Origin: Chitinophaga fulva
GTDB lineage: Bacteria; Bacteroidota; Bacteroidia; Chitinophagales; Chitinophagaceae
DNA length: 64,000 nt
Assembly (NCBI RefSeq): GCF_012927205.1
Contig: NZ_JABBGC010000002.1
Coordinates: 1,240,001-1,304,000 of the forward strand
Direction of reading: 5' to 3'
The notes under the pieces were generated by a model. That model worked only from the letters and a program-made list of their open reading frames with translations. It was not told the origin of the DNA and searched no databases. Both the position numbers and the translations under genes were made by a program. Positions within the stretch are counted from its first letter, which is position 1. Each line of letters starts with the position of its first letter. Below, in pieces: positions 1 through 7,255 of this stretch.

Positions 1-461
1 ACACCCCTCCTGCCGGCGTACATACACACACGCTTTTTCATGATGAAGTAGTAGCGGTGCTACCACGGAAACATCCTTTTGTAGGACAGAAAAAATCGCT
101 GACAGCAGCAGACTTTGCCACAGAGCACCTGCTCACATATGACGTAGCGGAGGAAGCCGGCACCCATAATATGATGCGGGAGTTTTTCCGGGAATCACGG
201 CCGAAAGACATCACCCGGCTACAACTCACCGAAGCTATCGTGGAAATGATCCAGGCAGGTATGGGCATTGGTCTCTTTGCCACCTGGGCCATTGCGCCTT
301 ACCTGCAAAACCGGGACCTTGTTACCCTGCCATTGCAGACACCCATGCGGAAGCGGACCTGGAAAGCAGCTTGCCTGGACCGGAACAATCCGTTGATACG
401 ACAATTTGTCGAGCATATCCGGCAGTATTTCAAAGGCGCAGATCAGAAACAGTCCAAATAA
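1..461 (+). CDS. LysR-family transcriptional regulator, C-terminal part (5' truncated by window edge)
   Basis: The reading frame is open to the left edge (first full codon at position 3), so the DNA-binding N-terminus lies outside the window. The visible 152 residues look like the effector-binding (periplasmic-binding-protein-like) domain of LysR regulators: a hydrophobic strand ending in AVLPRKHPFV, then a segment with VEMIQAGMGIGLFATWAI, which is the typical second-lobe strand and helix. It most resembles MetR-like members. No effector can be deduced. It ends 21 bp before the next gene on the same strand. Confidence 0.8.
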   Translation, partial: TPPAGVHTHTLFHDEVVAVLPRKHPFVGQKKSLTAADFATEHLLTYDVAEEAGTHNMMREFFRESRPKDITRLQLTEAIVEMIQAGMGIGLFATWAIAPYLQNRDLVTLPLQTPMRKRTWKAACLDRNNPLIRQFVEHIRQYFKGADQKQSK

Positions 462-482
462 CGTATTTTAGATTAAAAAAAG

Positions 483-962
483 ATGCGCTATCTGTACCTC
501 ATCCTGCCGGCCCTCTTTGCTGTTAACACCCTGCAAGCCCAATCCGAAACTGCCGGTGTGAAACAAACCATCGATAAAATGTTTACCGCCATGCATAACA
601 GCGACAGCGTGGCGCTCCGCGAGTGTTTTTCTCCCACCGCTGTATTTCAGACCATCGAAGAGCTTAAAGGCAGCACCACCGTGAAAAATGTTTCTGTAGA
701 ACGTTTTGCCTCCGTCATCGCAGGCACGCCCAAAGGCGACCTTGACGAACGTATTACTTATGGCCCTATACAAATAGATGACCACCTTGCTTCCGTATGG
801 ACGCCCTACCGCTTCTACCATCAGGGAAAGTTCCACCATTGTGGTGTTAATTCCTTTCAACTGGTGAAACTGGGTAAAGAATGGAAAATCCAGTATGTAA
901 TTGATACCCGCCGTAAGGAGAAATGTGTGGAAGATAATACCACTGCCACCCCTGCACAATAA
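483..962 (+). CDS. Secreted NTF2-like (DUF4440/SnoaL-type) protein
   Basis: A 159-residue protein with an N-terminal signal peptide (hydrophobic residues 3-18, cleavage probably after LQAQ). The mature part starts with an amphipathic helix (VKQTIDKMFTAMHNSDSVAL) followed by alternating beta strands, the layout of the small cone-shaped NTF2-like fold. Such proteins bind or convert small ligands, but no catalytic residues can be assigned here. The start ATG is the only one in a sensible place before the signal peptide. It may be periplasmic. The function is unknown. Confidence 0.7.
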   Translation: MRYLYLILPALFAVNTLQAQSETAGVKQTIDKMFTAMHNSDSVALRECFSPTAVFQTIEELKGSTTVKNVSVERFASVIAGTPKGDLDERITYGPIQIDDHLASVWTPYRFYHQGKFHHCGVNSFQLVKLGKEWKIQYVIDTRRKEKCVEDNTTATPAQ

Positions 963-1070
963 TTCATATGCCTTTTTTCTACGTGGCCTGCTACTAAAAT
1001 TTACAGGACAGCTCCATCCATCAAGGCCGGCAACCGGCAATAAATATTTACGTAAGTAGTTACTATTATC

Positions 1071-1088
1071 TATGTTCATACGAACATA
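1071..1088. promoter_or_regulatory. Palindromic operator candidate upstream of TonB receptor
   Basis: TATGTTC-ATAC-GAACATA is a perfect 7-bp inverted repeat with a 4-bp centre. It sits just upstream of the candidate -7 box at 1096 and 31 bp before the receptor start. A MarR regulator is encoded directly downstream of the receptor, and MarR dimers bind palindromes of about this size. Binding by that regulator is an inference. Confidence 0.5.
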
Positions 1089-1095
1089 ATAATCC

Positions 1096-1103
1096 TACTT
1101 TTG
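1096..1103 (+). promoter_or_regulatory. Bacteroidota -7 promoter box candidate
   Basis: TACTTTTG fits the Bacteroidota -7 consensus TAnnTTTG and lies 16 bp before the start of the TonB receptor. A clear -33 TTTG partner was not found at ideal spacing. The palindrome at 1071-1088 covers the spacer, which would let a repressor block this promoter. Confidence 0.45.
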
Positions 1104-1118
1104 CCCTAAAAAGCCCCA

Positions 1119-3566
1119 ATGAGACTGTCATCTTTATTTACTTTTATTCTTTTCATTTACGTTACTACTTACATAAATAATGTATTTAGCCAGACTGGCA
1201 ACGCGTTTTACAGTATTAAAGGCACTTTCGCCACAGCGGACAATACCCCTGCGCGGGACGTTGTAGTACAGCTGCTGCAAGCAGCAGACAAGAAGCTGGT
1301 CAAATTAGAATACACCGACGCACAAGGTAACTTCTCCTTCGATCATCTGCCCGCAGGGCAATATTTACTGGCCACCCAGAGCATGGCCTATACACCCTGG
1401 CTATCGGCCGCTATTACACTCAATAAGCATACACAGCTGGGCACCCTCCGCCTTCAACCCACCACTACCACGTTGCGGGAAGCCAATGTAACAGCTACCA
1501 AACCTTTCATACAGCAGCAGTATGATAAAACCACCCTCAACGTGGCAGGCTCTATTTCCGCCGCCGGCAGTACCGCGCTGGAAGTGCTGGAAAAAGCGCC
1601 GGGCATCACCATCGATCAGAACGATAACATTGCGATGCGCGGCAGACAAGGCGTGCTGGTGATGATGGACGGCAAACTGGTGCCCATGTCCGGACAGGAA
1701 CTGGCCAATTTGTTGCGGAACCTCTCGGCCAACCAGATAGAAAAAATAGACCTGATCACCAATCCATCGGCCAAATATGACGCTGCCGGTAACGCTGGTA
1801 TTATTGACATACGGCTCCGGAAAGGCCACCAAAGCGGCACCAACGGTAATGTATCGCTCAGCTACGGCCAAGGCGTATATCCCAAAATAAACCCGTCCGT
1901 CAACTTCAACAGTAAGATGAAAAAGGTGAACCTGTTCGGTTCTTACAACTACAACTACCGGCAGTTTATGAATGACCTTACCATCGAACGGCAGTTTTAT
2001 GATCCAGCGGACAAATATACAGGCGGTATCAACTACGATAACTTTTTCCGGTACGGCTTTAACACCCACAACGCCCGGCTCGGCGCAGACTATAACATCA
2101 CGCCGGATATTACTGTAGGCGTAGTAGCCAATGGCATCTTTAACAAGGGGGACATCACGTCCAACAGCATGGCGGAATCCTTCAACATACAACAACAAAA
2201 AACAGGTTCATTCACCACTATCGGAGACAACCATCCTCAAAGGAACAACGGAAGCATCAACCTGAATTACAAACACAGGCTGGACACCAGCGGGAAAGAA
2301 CTGTCTGTAGACCTTGACTACGCGCGTTTTAGCAACGATGAACTTCAAAACTACCGGACTTCTTATTTTGATCTGCAACAGGCACCGACCAAACCGGACT
2401 ATAGGTTGTTCGGCAACCTGTCCGGCGAGCTAAACATTAAATCCATAAAAGCCGATTATACCCAGCCTCTGAGAAGCCTCGGCGCACGGCTGGATGCCGG
2501 TATCAAAAGCAGTTGGGTGAAAGCTGATAACGACGTACGTTTTTTTGACAGGAGCAGCGGAACAGACATACTGGATACCGGTAAGAGCAACCGGTTTGTA
2601 TATGACGAAAACATCAATGCCGCCTATCTCAACGCTTCCAAAAAATGGGCGCGCCTGAGCGTACAGCTGGGCCTGCGCGTGGAAAACACCATCGCCAAAG
2701 GATTGCAGGTCACCAACAAGGAAAAATTTGACCGCAACTATACCCAGTTCTTCCCCAGCGGGTACGTTGGTTATGCGTTCAATAAAACACATGATCTCGG
2801 CATATCCATCAGCCGCCGCATCAACCGCCCGTCTTACCGGGAACTGAATCCGTTCAAAGTATTCCTCGATCCGCTGACATATTCTACCGGTAACCCCTAT
2901 CTGAAACCGGAGATCACCAACTCCTTTGAGATGACACATACTTTCAAAGACAGGTACATTACCAAACTGGGCTTTAGTACCACCACCGACAATATTCTGA
3001 CGGTATTGTCACCAGACAAGGATCCCAACAGTGTTATTCAAACCGGTCATAACCTGGCGCGATACAACTATTACAACATCAGTTTCAGTGTACCCTTCTC
3101 CGTTGGTAAATGGCTGAACAGCACCAACGAAGCGCTGGCCTATTATGGCGAATACAAAGGAGATCTGGCCAACACTCATCTGAATGCCAGCAGGGTTTCG
3201 TTTAATCTTAACAGCATCAACAGTATTACCATCGATCCCAATACCACGATGGAGGTTACCGCCACCTATAGCAGCCGTACCTACTACGGTTTCCTGGACG
3301 TGAAAGGCGTATGGTTTATGGGCATCGGTGCACAGCGGCAGCTGTGGCACAAAAAAGCTTCTGTGAAACTGAACCTCTCCGATGTGTTCTTCACCAATTA
3401 TACCAATGCCTTCACCCGGTTGACCGGTTACGGCGAAACTTTCTTCCAGCGCAGGGATAGCAGGGTATTTACCATCACATTCAACTACAAATTCGGCGGT
3501 AATAGTTCCGGCGGCAGCAATAAAAAGACCGGTGGCGCCGAAGAGGAAAAGCGCCGGGCCGGATAA
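1119..3566 (+). CDS. TonB-dependent outer-membrane receptor (OMP_b-brl family)
   Basis: An 815-residue outer-membrane protein. After a signal peptide (residues 1-25, ending VFSQ) comes a carboxypeptidase-regulatory-like beta-sandwich (about 28-110: IKGTFATADNTPARDVVVQLL). A TonB plug domain follows (about 120-235: TALEVLEKAPGITIDQNDNI, then IEKIDLITNPSAKYDAAGNAGIIDIRLRKG), then a long barrel ending in the aromatic strand TITFNYKFGG. Unlike SusC proteins it has no SusD partner. The tail after the barrel is charged and glycine-rich. The substrate is unknown; siderophores, peptides or toxic compounds are all possible. The adjacent MarR gene and the upstream palindrome suggest ligand-responsive expression. 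Confidence 0.9.
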   Translation: MRLSSLFTFILFIYVTTYINNVFSQTGNAFYSIKGTFATADNTPARDVVVQLLQAADKKLVKLEYTDAQGNFSFDHLPAGQYLLATQSMAYTPWLSAAITLNKHTQLGTLRLQPTTTTLREANVTATKPFIQQQYDKTTLNVAGSISAAGSTALEVLEKAPGITIDQNDNIAMRGRQGVLVMMDGKLVPMSGQELANLLRNLSANQIEKIDLITNPSAKYDAAGNAGIIDIRLRKGHQSGTNGNVSLSYGQGVYPKINPSVNFNSKMKKVNLFGSYNYNYRQFMNDLTIERQFYDPADKYTGGINYDNFFRYGFNTHNARLGADYNITPDITVGVVANGIFNKGDITSNSMAESFNIQQQKTGSFTTIGDNHPQRNNGSINLNYKHRLDTSGKELSVDLDYARFSNDELQNYRTSYFDLQQAPTKPDYRLFGNLSGELNIKSIKADYTQPLRSLGARLDAGIKSSWVKADNDVRFFDRSSGTDILDTGKSNRFVYDENINAAYLNASKKWARLSVQLGLRVENTIAKGLQVTNKEKFDRNYTQFFPSGYVGYAFNKTHDLGISISRRINRPSYRELNPFKVFLDPLTYSTGNPYLKPEITNSFEMTHTFKDRYITKLGFSTTTDNILTVLSPDKDPNSVIQTGHNLARYNYYNISFSVPFSVGKWLNSTNEALAYYGEYKGDLANTHLNASRVSFNLNSINSITIDPNTTMEVTATYSSRTYYGFLDVKGVWFMGIGAQRQLWHKKASVKLNLSDVFFTNYTNAFTRLTGYGETFFQRRDSRVFTITFNYKFGGNSSGGSNKKTGGAEEEKRRAG

Positions 3567-3584
3567 TTTTGCTAAATTGGCTGC

Positions 3585-4076
3585 ATGAATCTGGTAAATG
3601 AACTGGAAGAACTGGCGCTGGCCACACGGCTCAAAAGGCTCAGTGAGCGCCTGTCCCAGGATATAAGCAGGATATATAAGGAGTCCGGACTGGACTTTGA
3701 AGCGCGGTGGTTTCTGATACTGGAACTACTGGTGCGGCAGAAGCAGTTGAGCGTCACCGAAATATCCGAAGCCTTGCAGCTTACCCACCCGGCCGTAGTG
3801 CAGTTTGTAGATCAGCTGCTGACGCAGGGGCTGATCAAAACGTCCGCTGACAGCCGGGACAAACGCCGCCGGCTGATATCCCTGTCGGCCGCCGGTAAAC
3901 AGATGCACCGGAAAATAAGCCCTCTGCTGGAAGTCATCCGGGAAGAAAACCGAAAATGGCTGGAGGAAGCCAGTAGCAGCCTGTTGACCGTAATGGGCGA
4001 ACTGGAAAAATCGCTGGATGAAAAGAGTATGTACAAGCGGGTAAAGATTAGTCTGCTGGAGCAGTCTGACGAGTAG
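3585..4076 (+). CDS. MarR-family transcriptional regulator
   Basis: A 163-residue winged-helix protein. The core reads LSVTEISEALQLTHPAVVQFVDQL (helix-turn-helix, about residues 53-76), followed by the wing SADSRDKRRRLISLSAAGK, the hallmark MarR DxRxKR motif. Flanking helices would form the dimer interface. It starts 18 bp after the TonB receptor, so the two are probably co-transcribed. The palindrome at 1071-1088 is a plausible operator, which would make the pair autoregulated. The ligand is unknown. Confidence 0.9.
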   Translation: MNLVNELEELALATRLKRLSERLSQDISRIYKESGLDFEARWFLILELLVRQKQLSVTEISEALQLTHPAVVQFVDQLLTQGLIKTSADSRDKRRRLISLSAAGKQMHRKISPLLEVIREENRKWLEEASSSLLTVMGELEKSLDEKSMYKRVKISLLEQSDE

Positions 4077-4097
4077 CCCTTATGATAAAAATAAGTG

Positions 4098-4128
4098 ATG
4101 CCCGGGCGATGTACTATCGTCCGGGCAT
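4098..4128 (+). terminator. Rho-independent terminator after MarR gene
   Basis: A 13-bp stem (ATGCCCGGGCGAT / ATCGTCCGGGCAT, one G-T pair) with a 5-base loop, followed by a short T-rich stretch. It lies 22 bp past the MarR stop codon and separates the receptor/MarR unit from the HPt gene cluster. Confidence 0.7.
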
Positions 4129-4236
4129 TTGTGTATCAGGAGCAAACCAGGCATTTGTTAATCCGCTTAAATTATGATGATATAAACAAACCATAAAAAT
4201 TCTAGACTGATATTGCCGGACTCAAACTGACTGTAG

Positions 4237-4635
4237 ATGAATCAAGACCCGGTATTCGAATTCAGCGAATATTTTGACAATACATTTTTACTGGAACTTT
4301 ATCAAAACGACATCGACTACGCTCTGGATATTTTCGAGATTACTCTTTCACACTATCCTACTGTACTGGCGGAACTACAAGTTTCAGTACTGGAAAATAA
4401 TTGGGAAGAAGCCATCCTATTTGCCCACCGCCTCAAAAGCGGTATCCGTGGGTTGGGGTTTACACAACAAGCCAACAAGCTGGGACATTTACATAAACTG
4501 ATCACCATCGAAAATGCTAAAGACACTCCTGTCATCAATAAACTATGTCACGAAATACAATTTTCTCTGCTTTCAGCCATACCCATTGTTCGTAACGAGA
4601 TGAACCGGATGAGATTATACCTTGGCATGCATTAA
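4237..4635 (+). CDS. Stand-alone HPt (histidine phosphotransfer) domain protein
   Basis: A 132-residue all-helical protein carrying the HPt signature at residues 62-74: FAHRLKSGIRGLG, with His64 as the likely phospho-accepting residue and the Lys and Gly positions conserved. HPt proteins relay phosphoryl groups between receiver domains of histidine kinases and response regulators. No kinase or canonical receiver is encoded nearby, so the partner must lie elsewhere. The next gene starts 11 bp downstream, and the third follows it by 1 bp, so the three form one transcription unit. Confidence 0.8.
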   Translation: MNQDPVFEFSEYFDNTFLLELYQNDIDYALDIFEITLSHYPTVLAELQVSVLENNWEEAILFAHRLKSGIRGLGFTQQANKLGHLHKLITIENAKDTPVINKLCHEIQFSLLSAIPIVRNEMNRMRLYLGMH

Positions 4636-4646
4636 TCTGCAGAAAT

Positions 4647-5192
4647 ATGGAATTACTGAAAGTGCTTTCAACCGTTATTACCAGCCTTACTACCATTTTC
4701 AGGACTATTTATGAATGGTTCAGTAAACGGAAGCTTCTCCGGCATGAAGAAGATATCGCCAGGGCTGGCGAGGCTCGTCACCTTACGGCCGGACTTTACA
4801 CCAGGAATATTGACCAACTGGGTGATGCGCTTCAACAATATACCACCGTCGTTCAGGAAACAAAAGATGAGCTACGGGCATTAATCCAATTGTTTCACCT
4901 TACCAATAAGCAAAAAAGAAACACTGAACTGGAGCTGCTGCGGCGAGAACTGAAGACTACCTATGCATCATTGCGCCTTCACTTTGATAACGCGGGATTT
5001 AAGGATTGCGCCCATTTTATTAAAAGCGATCTATTGACCATTATTATTAAACTACAGAAAAACGGGCTTGATGATCCTGACGAATACCTGCAGGCCCTTG
5101 ATCTGGTGACTGTACGGCAGCATGAGCTACGCACGGGCATCAACAGGATACTTTTCCAAATGCAGGGATCTCTTACACAATCCTATTCATAA
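4647..5192 (+). CDS. Helical coiled-coil protein of unknown function
   Basis: A 181-residue protein rich in Leu, Glu, Lys and Arg. It begins with a short hydrophobic or amphipathic helix (residues 3-24), which could touch the membrane. Long heptad-like helices follow (about residues 50-110, with QQYTTVVQETKDELRALIQL and LELLRRELKTTYASLR). No catalytic motif is visible and I do not recognise a family. Its place between an HPt protein and a pseudo-receiver-like protein suggests a scaffold or signalling role, which is inference only. Confidence 0.6.
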   Translation: MELLKVLSTVITSLTTIFRTIYEWFSKRKLLRHEEDIARAGEARHLTAGLYTRNIDQLGDALQQYTTVVQETKDELRALIQLFHLTNKQKRNTELELLRRELKTTYASLRLHFDNAGFKDCAHFIKSDLLTIIIKLQKNGLDDPDEYLQALDLVTVRQHELRTGINRILFQMQGSLTQSYS

Positions 5193-5193
5193 T

Positions 5194-6000
5194 ATGCAGG
5201 TACTTTGTTTTGATCCGGCTGCTGCCGGTAACCCATATATCCATAACCTTACACACAGTAGCACACGCACAGCGTATGCGGCCGATTACCGGTCTTTCCT
5301 GTTGGAAGTAAAGGCACGCCCCTTTGACATTATCCTCATCGGTTGCAATGACCGCTCGTGGACGGAGGTATTACGGACGAGGTATATGGCTACAATTGCC
5401 CGGCGCATGTATCCGGCCTGCCTGATTGTAATACAACGTTTTTCTTCCGGTCCGCTTCCACCCTGGTTTCGCCGTATTCCTCCATCATTATATGACTTTC
5501 GCTTTGACGACTATCTCTCTCCATCCTTTTTACCGCTAGTGGCGGCGACACTGGCACGCCGCCGAAAACACCTGCTGCGGTTACATCCGGGGGTCTCCGG
5601 GCTCAAAGGGATGATCGCCATGGACCAGCTGTTGGGTAGGATGCTACAGTCTACCCTCACCCAAAATCACCTGATAACGATCCCCACCGAAGTAGATGAT
5701 AATTTTGAAGCAAAGTTCCGGCATCAGTTCCCCGACTTTGTGGTATTACACTGCCACAACAGGGATGGTGATTTCGACATTGTCAAACAAGCCACCCATA
5801 CCATCCGAAGGCTGCATCCGGGCTGTATCATCTACGTCACCTGCTCCGATGAAGCGCTGGAATATTACGCGTCCAAGTACCGGTTCCATGAGTATTTTTA
5901 TGATGAGCTGCTGACCCTTCCGGTAACTGGTAAGCAGTTACTAACAAAGCTCATCAATCATCTGTCCCTCCGTTATCATGTCGCTACTCCCCACCCATAA
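5194..6000 (+). CDS. Protein with two receiver-like (pseudo-REC) domains
   Basis: The ATG at 5194, 1 bp after the previous stop, is chosen. An upstream in-frame start would overlap the previous gene by about 70 bp. The 268 residues fall into two similar halves. Each has a receiver-like strand (PFDIILIG at about 43-50; FPDFVVLH at about 174-181), and the second half also has a Thr-bearing strand (IIYVTCSDE) like strand 4 of receivers. The phospho-accepting Asp position is Gly in the first half and His in the second, so phosphorylation in the normal way is unlikely. It may be a degenerate receiver pair serving the HPt protein encoded two genes upstream. No output domain is seen. Confidence 0.55.
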   Translation: MQVLCFDPAAAGNPYIHNLTHSSTRTAYAADYRSFLLEVKARPFDIILIGCNDRSWTEVLRTRYMATIARRMYPACLIVIQRFSSGPLPPWFRRIPPSLYDFRFDDYLSPSFLPLVAATLARRRKHLLRLHPGVSGLKGMIAMDQLLGRMLQSTLTQNHLITIPTEVDDNFEAKFRHQFPDFVVLHCHNRDGDFDIVKQATHTIRRLHPGCIIYVTCSDEALEYYASKYRFHEYFYDELLTLPVTGKQLLTKLINHLSLRYHVATPHP

Positions 6001-6004
6001 AAAA

Positions 6005-6027
6005 GCCCCCATGCATCGCATGAGGGC
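6005..6027 (-). terminator. Terminator of the RND efflux operon
   Basis: On the minus strand GCCCTCATGC-GAT-GCATGGGGGC forms a 10-bp stem (one G-T pair) followed by TTTTTTA. It lies 28 bp after the stop codon of the membrane-fusion protein gene. In the other direction it could also serve the HPt cluster, whose last gene ends at 6000. Confidence 0.8.
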
Positions 6028-6055
6028 CACAATGTTCCAGTGAAATGCCGTGCTG

Positions 6056-7195
6056 TTACTTAGCGCCTGCCACGTTAACGTGTTTGATCGCCGAGCTGTC
6101 TCTTATTTCCTCACTGGCTACTTTGATAAGGGTATCATTCAACGCGAGATCGCCGAATACTTCTGTCTGATCGTCTGTTTTACGGCCGGTTTTTACCGGT
6201 ACCCAATGGGCTTTACCATCTATCACTTTAATGACATACACGCCCTGTGTGGAATTAAGCACCGCTTTAGACGGCACCACAAAAGCGCCTGCATGGTTGC
6301 CGGTGAGCGGAATGGCCACTTCTGCCACCATACCGGGCAACAGCTGTTTCTTATCATTGATCACATCCATTTCGATGCTCTGGGAGCGCAGCCGCTCATC
6401 GAGTGCGCCGGACAACCTGCTTACTTTAGCCGTAAACGTCTGGTTGAGCATGGATTTGGTGGTGAATTTCACTTCGCTGTTATCGTTCAGGTAACTGTTA
6501 TATGCTTCGGGAATGCTTACCACCAGACGCAGTTTTTTCTGTTCCTGCAGGGTGAAGATAGGCAGATCGGAGCCTTTACCAGCCGGACCGACATAAGCGC
6601 CGGCGCTCACGTTCCTGCGGCTGATCACCCCACTGAAAGGCGCCCGTATTTCGAGGTAGTTACGGGTATCTCCCACTTCGCGGTAAGAAGCTTTGGCCGC
6701 ATCCAGCTGGGCCAGGTCTGACTTCTGTTTGGCGTAGGCGATATCCAGGTCATTCTGGGATACGGTGCCGGGTGTTTTGCTGGTTTCCAGCAGGCGGTCA
6801 TAGGTAGCTTTGCTGGAGAGGTAAATCGCTTCCTGGGATTTGAGGCGGGATTCCGCGCCGGACAACTGGGAGTTCAATTCCGGTGCTTCCATGGTCACCA
6901 GCAGCTGGCCGGCTTTCACTTCGCTGCCCACGTCCACATACAGCTTTTTAACAAAGCTGCTCACTTTAGCGTAGAGGTCTACCCGTTGAAAAGCCACCAA
7001 TTCACCGGGAATTTTTATGGAAGTTGACAGTTGTCCCTGTTGAAGGGTAAAAGCTTCCAGGGCCGGTGCAGCCGCGGCTGCACCTTCCTTATGCTCTTTG
7101 TCGTCCTTTGCTTCTGTGGAGCTACAGCTCTGCAGGGCCATGGCAGACACACCAACTGATAAAAATATGAGGGCAAATTTTGATGCTGGTTTCAT
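6056..7195 (-). CDS. RND efflux periplasmic adaptor (membrane fusion protein), lipoprotein
   Basis: The start at 7195 is preferred over one ten codons upstream because it directly precedes the signal sequence. The 379-residue protein has a lipoprotein signal (lipobox LQSC) and an Ala/Glu-rich linker. Next come the barrel-sandwich hybrid halves (VDVGSEVKAGQLLVTMEAPE; then IRAPFSGVISRRNVSAGAYV) around a short alpha-hairpin, a beta-barrel domain, and a C-terminal membrane-proximal region (VVPSKAVLNSTQGVYVI). It links the inner-membrane pump to TolC. It is the last gene of TolC-pump-adaptor, 60 bp after the pump gene. Confidence 0.93.
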   Translation of the reverse strand: MKPASKFALIFLSVGVSAMALQSCSSTEAKDDKEHKEGAAAAAPALEAFTLQQGQLSTSIKIPGELVAFQRVDLYAKVSSFVKKLYVDVGSEVKAGQLLVTMEAPELNSQLSGAESRLKSQEAIYLSSKATYDRLLETSKTPGTVSQNDLDIAYAKQKSDLAQLDAAKASYREVGDTRNYLEIRAPFSGVISRRNVSAGAYVGPAGKGSDLPIFTLQEQKKLRLVVSIPEAYNSYLNDNSEVKFTTKSMLNQTFTAKVSRLSGALDERLRSQSIEMDVINDKKQLLPGMVAEVAIPLTGNHAGAFVVPSKAVLNSTQGVYVIKVIDGKAHWVPVKTGRKTDDQTEVFGDLALNDTLIKVASEEIRDSSAIKHVNVAGAK

Positions 7196-7255
7196 AAAAT
7201 GATATTTATTTCCTGTAATTCTCATGGTAATATTTATGCTGATGCTTTTTCCGGT

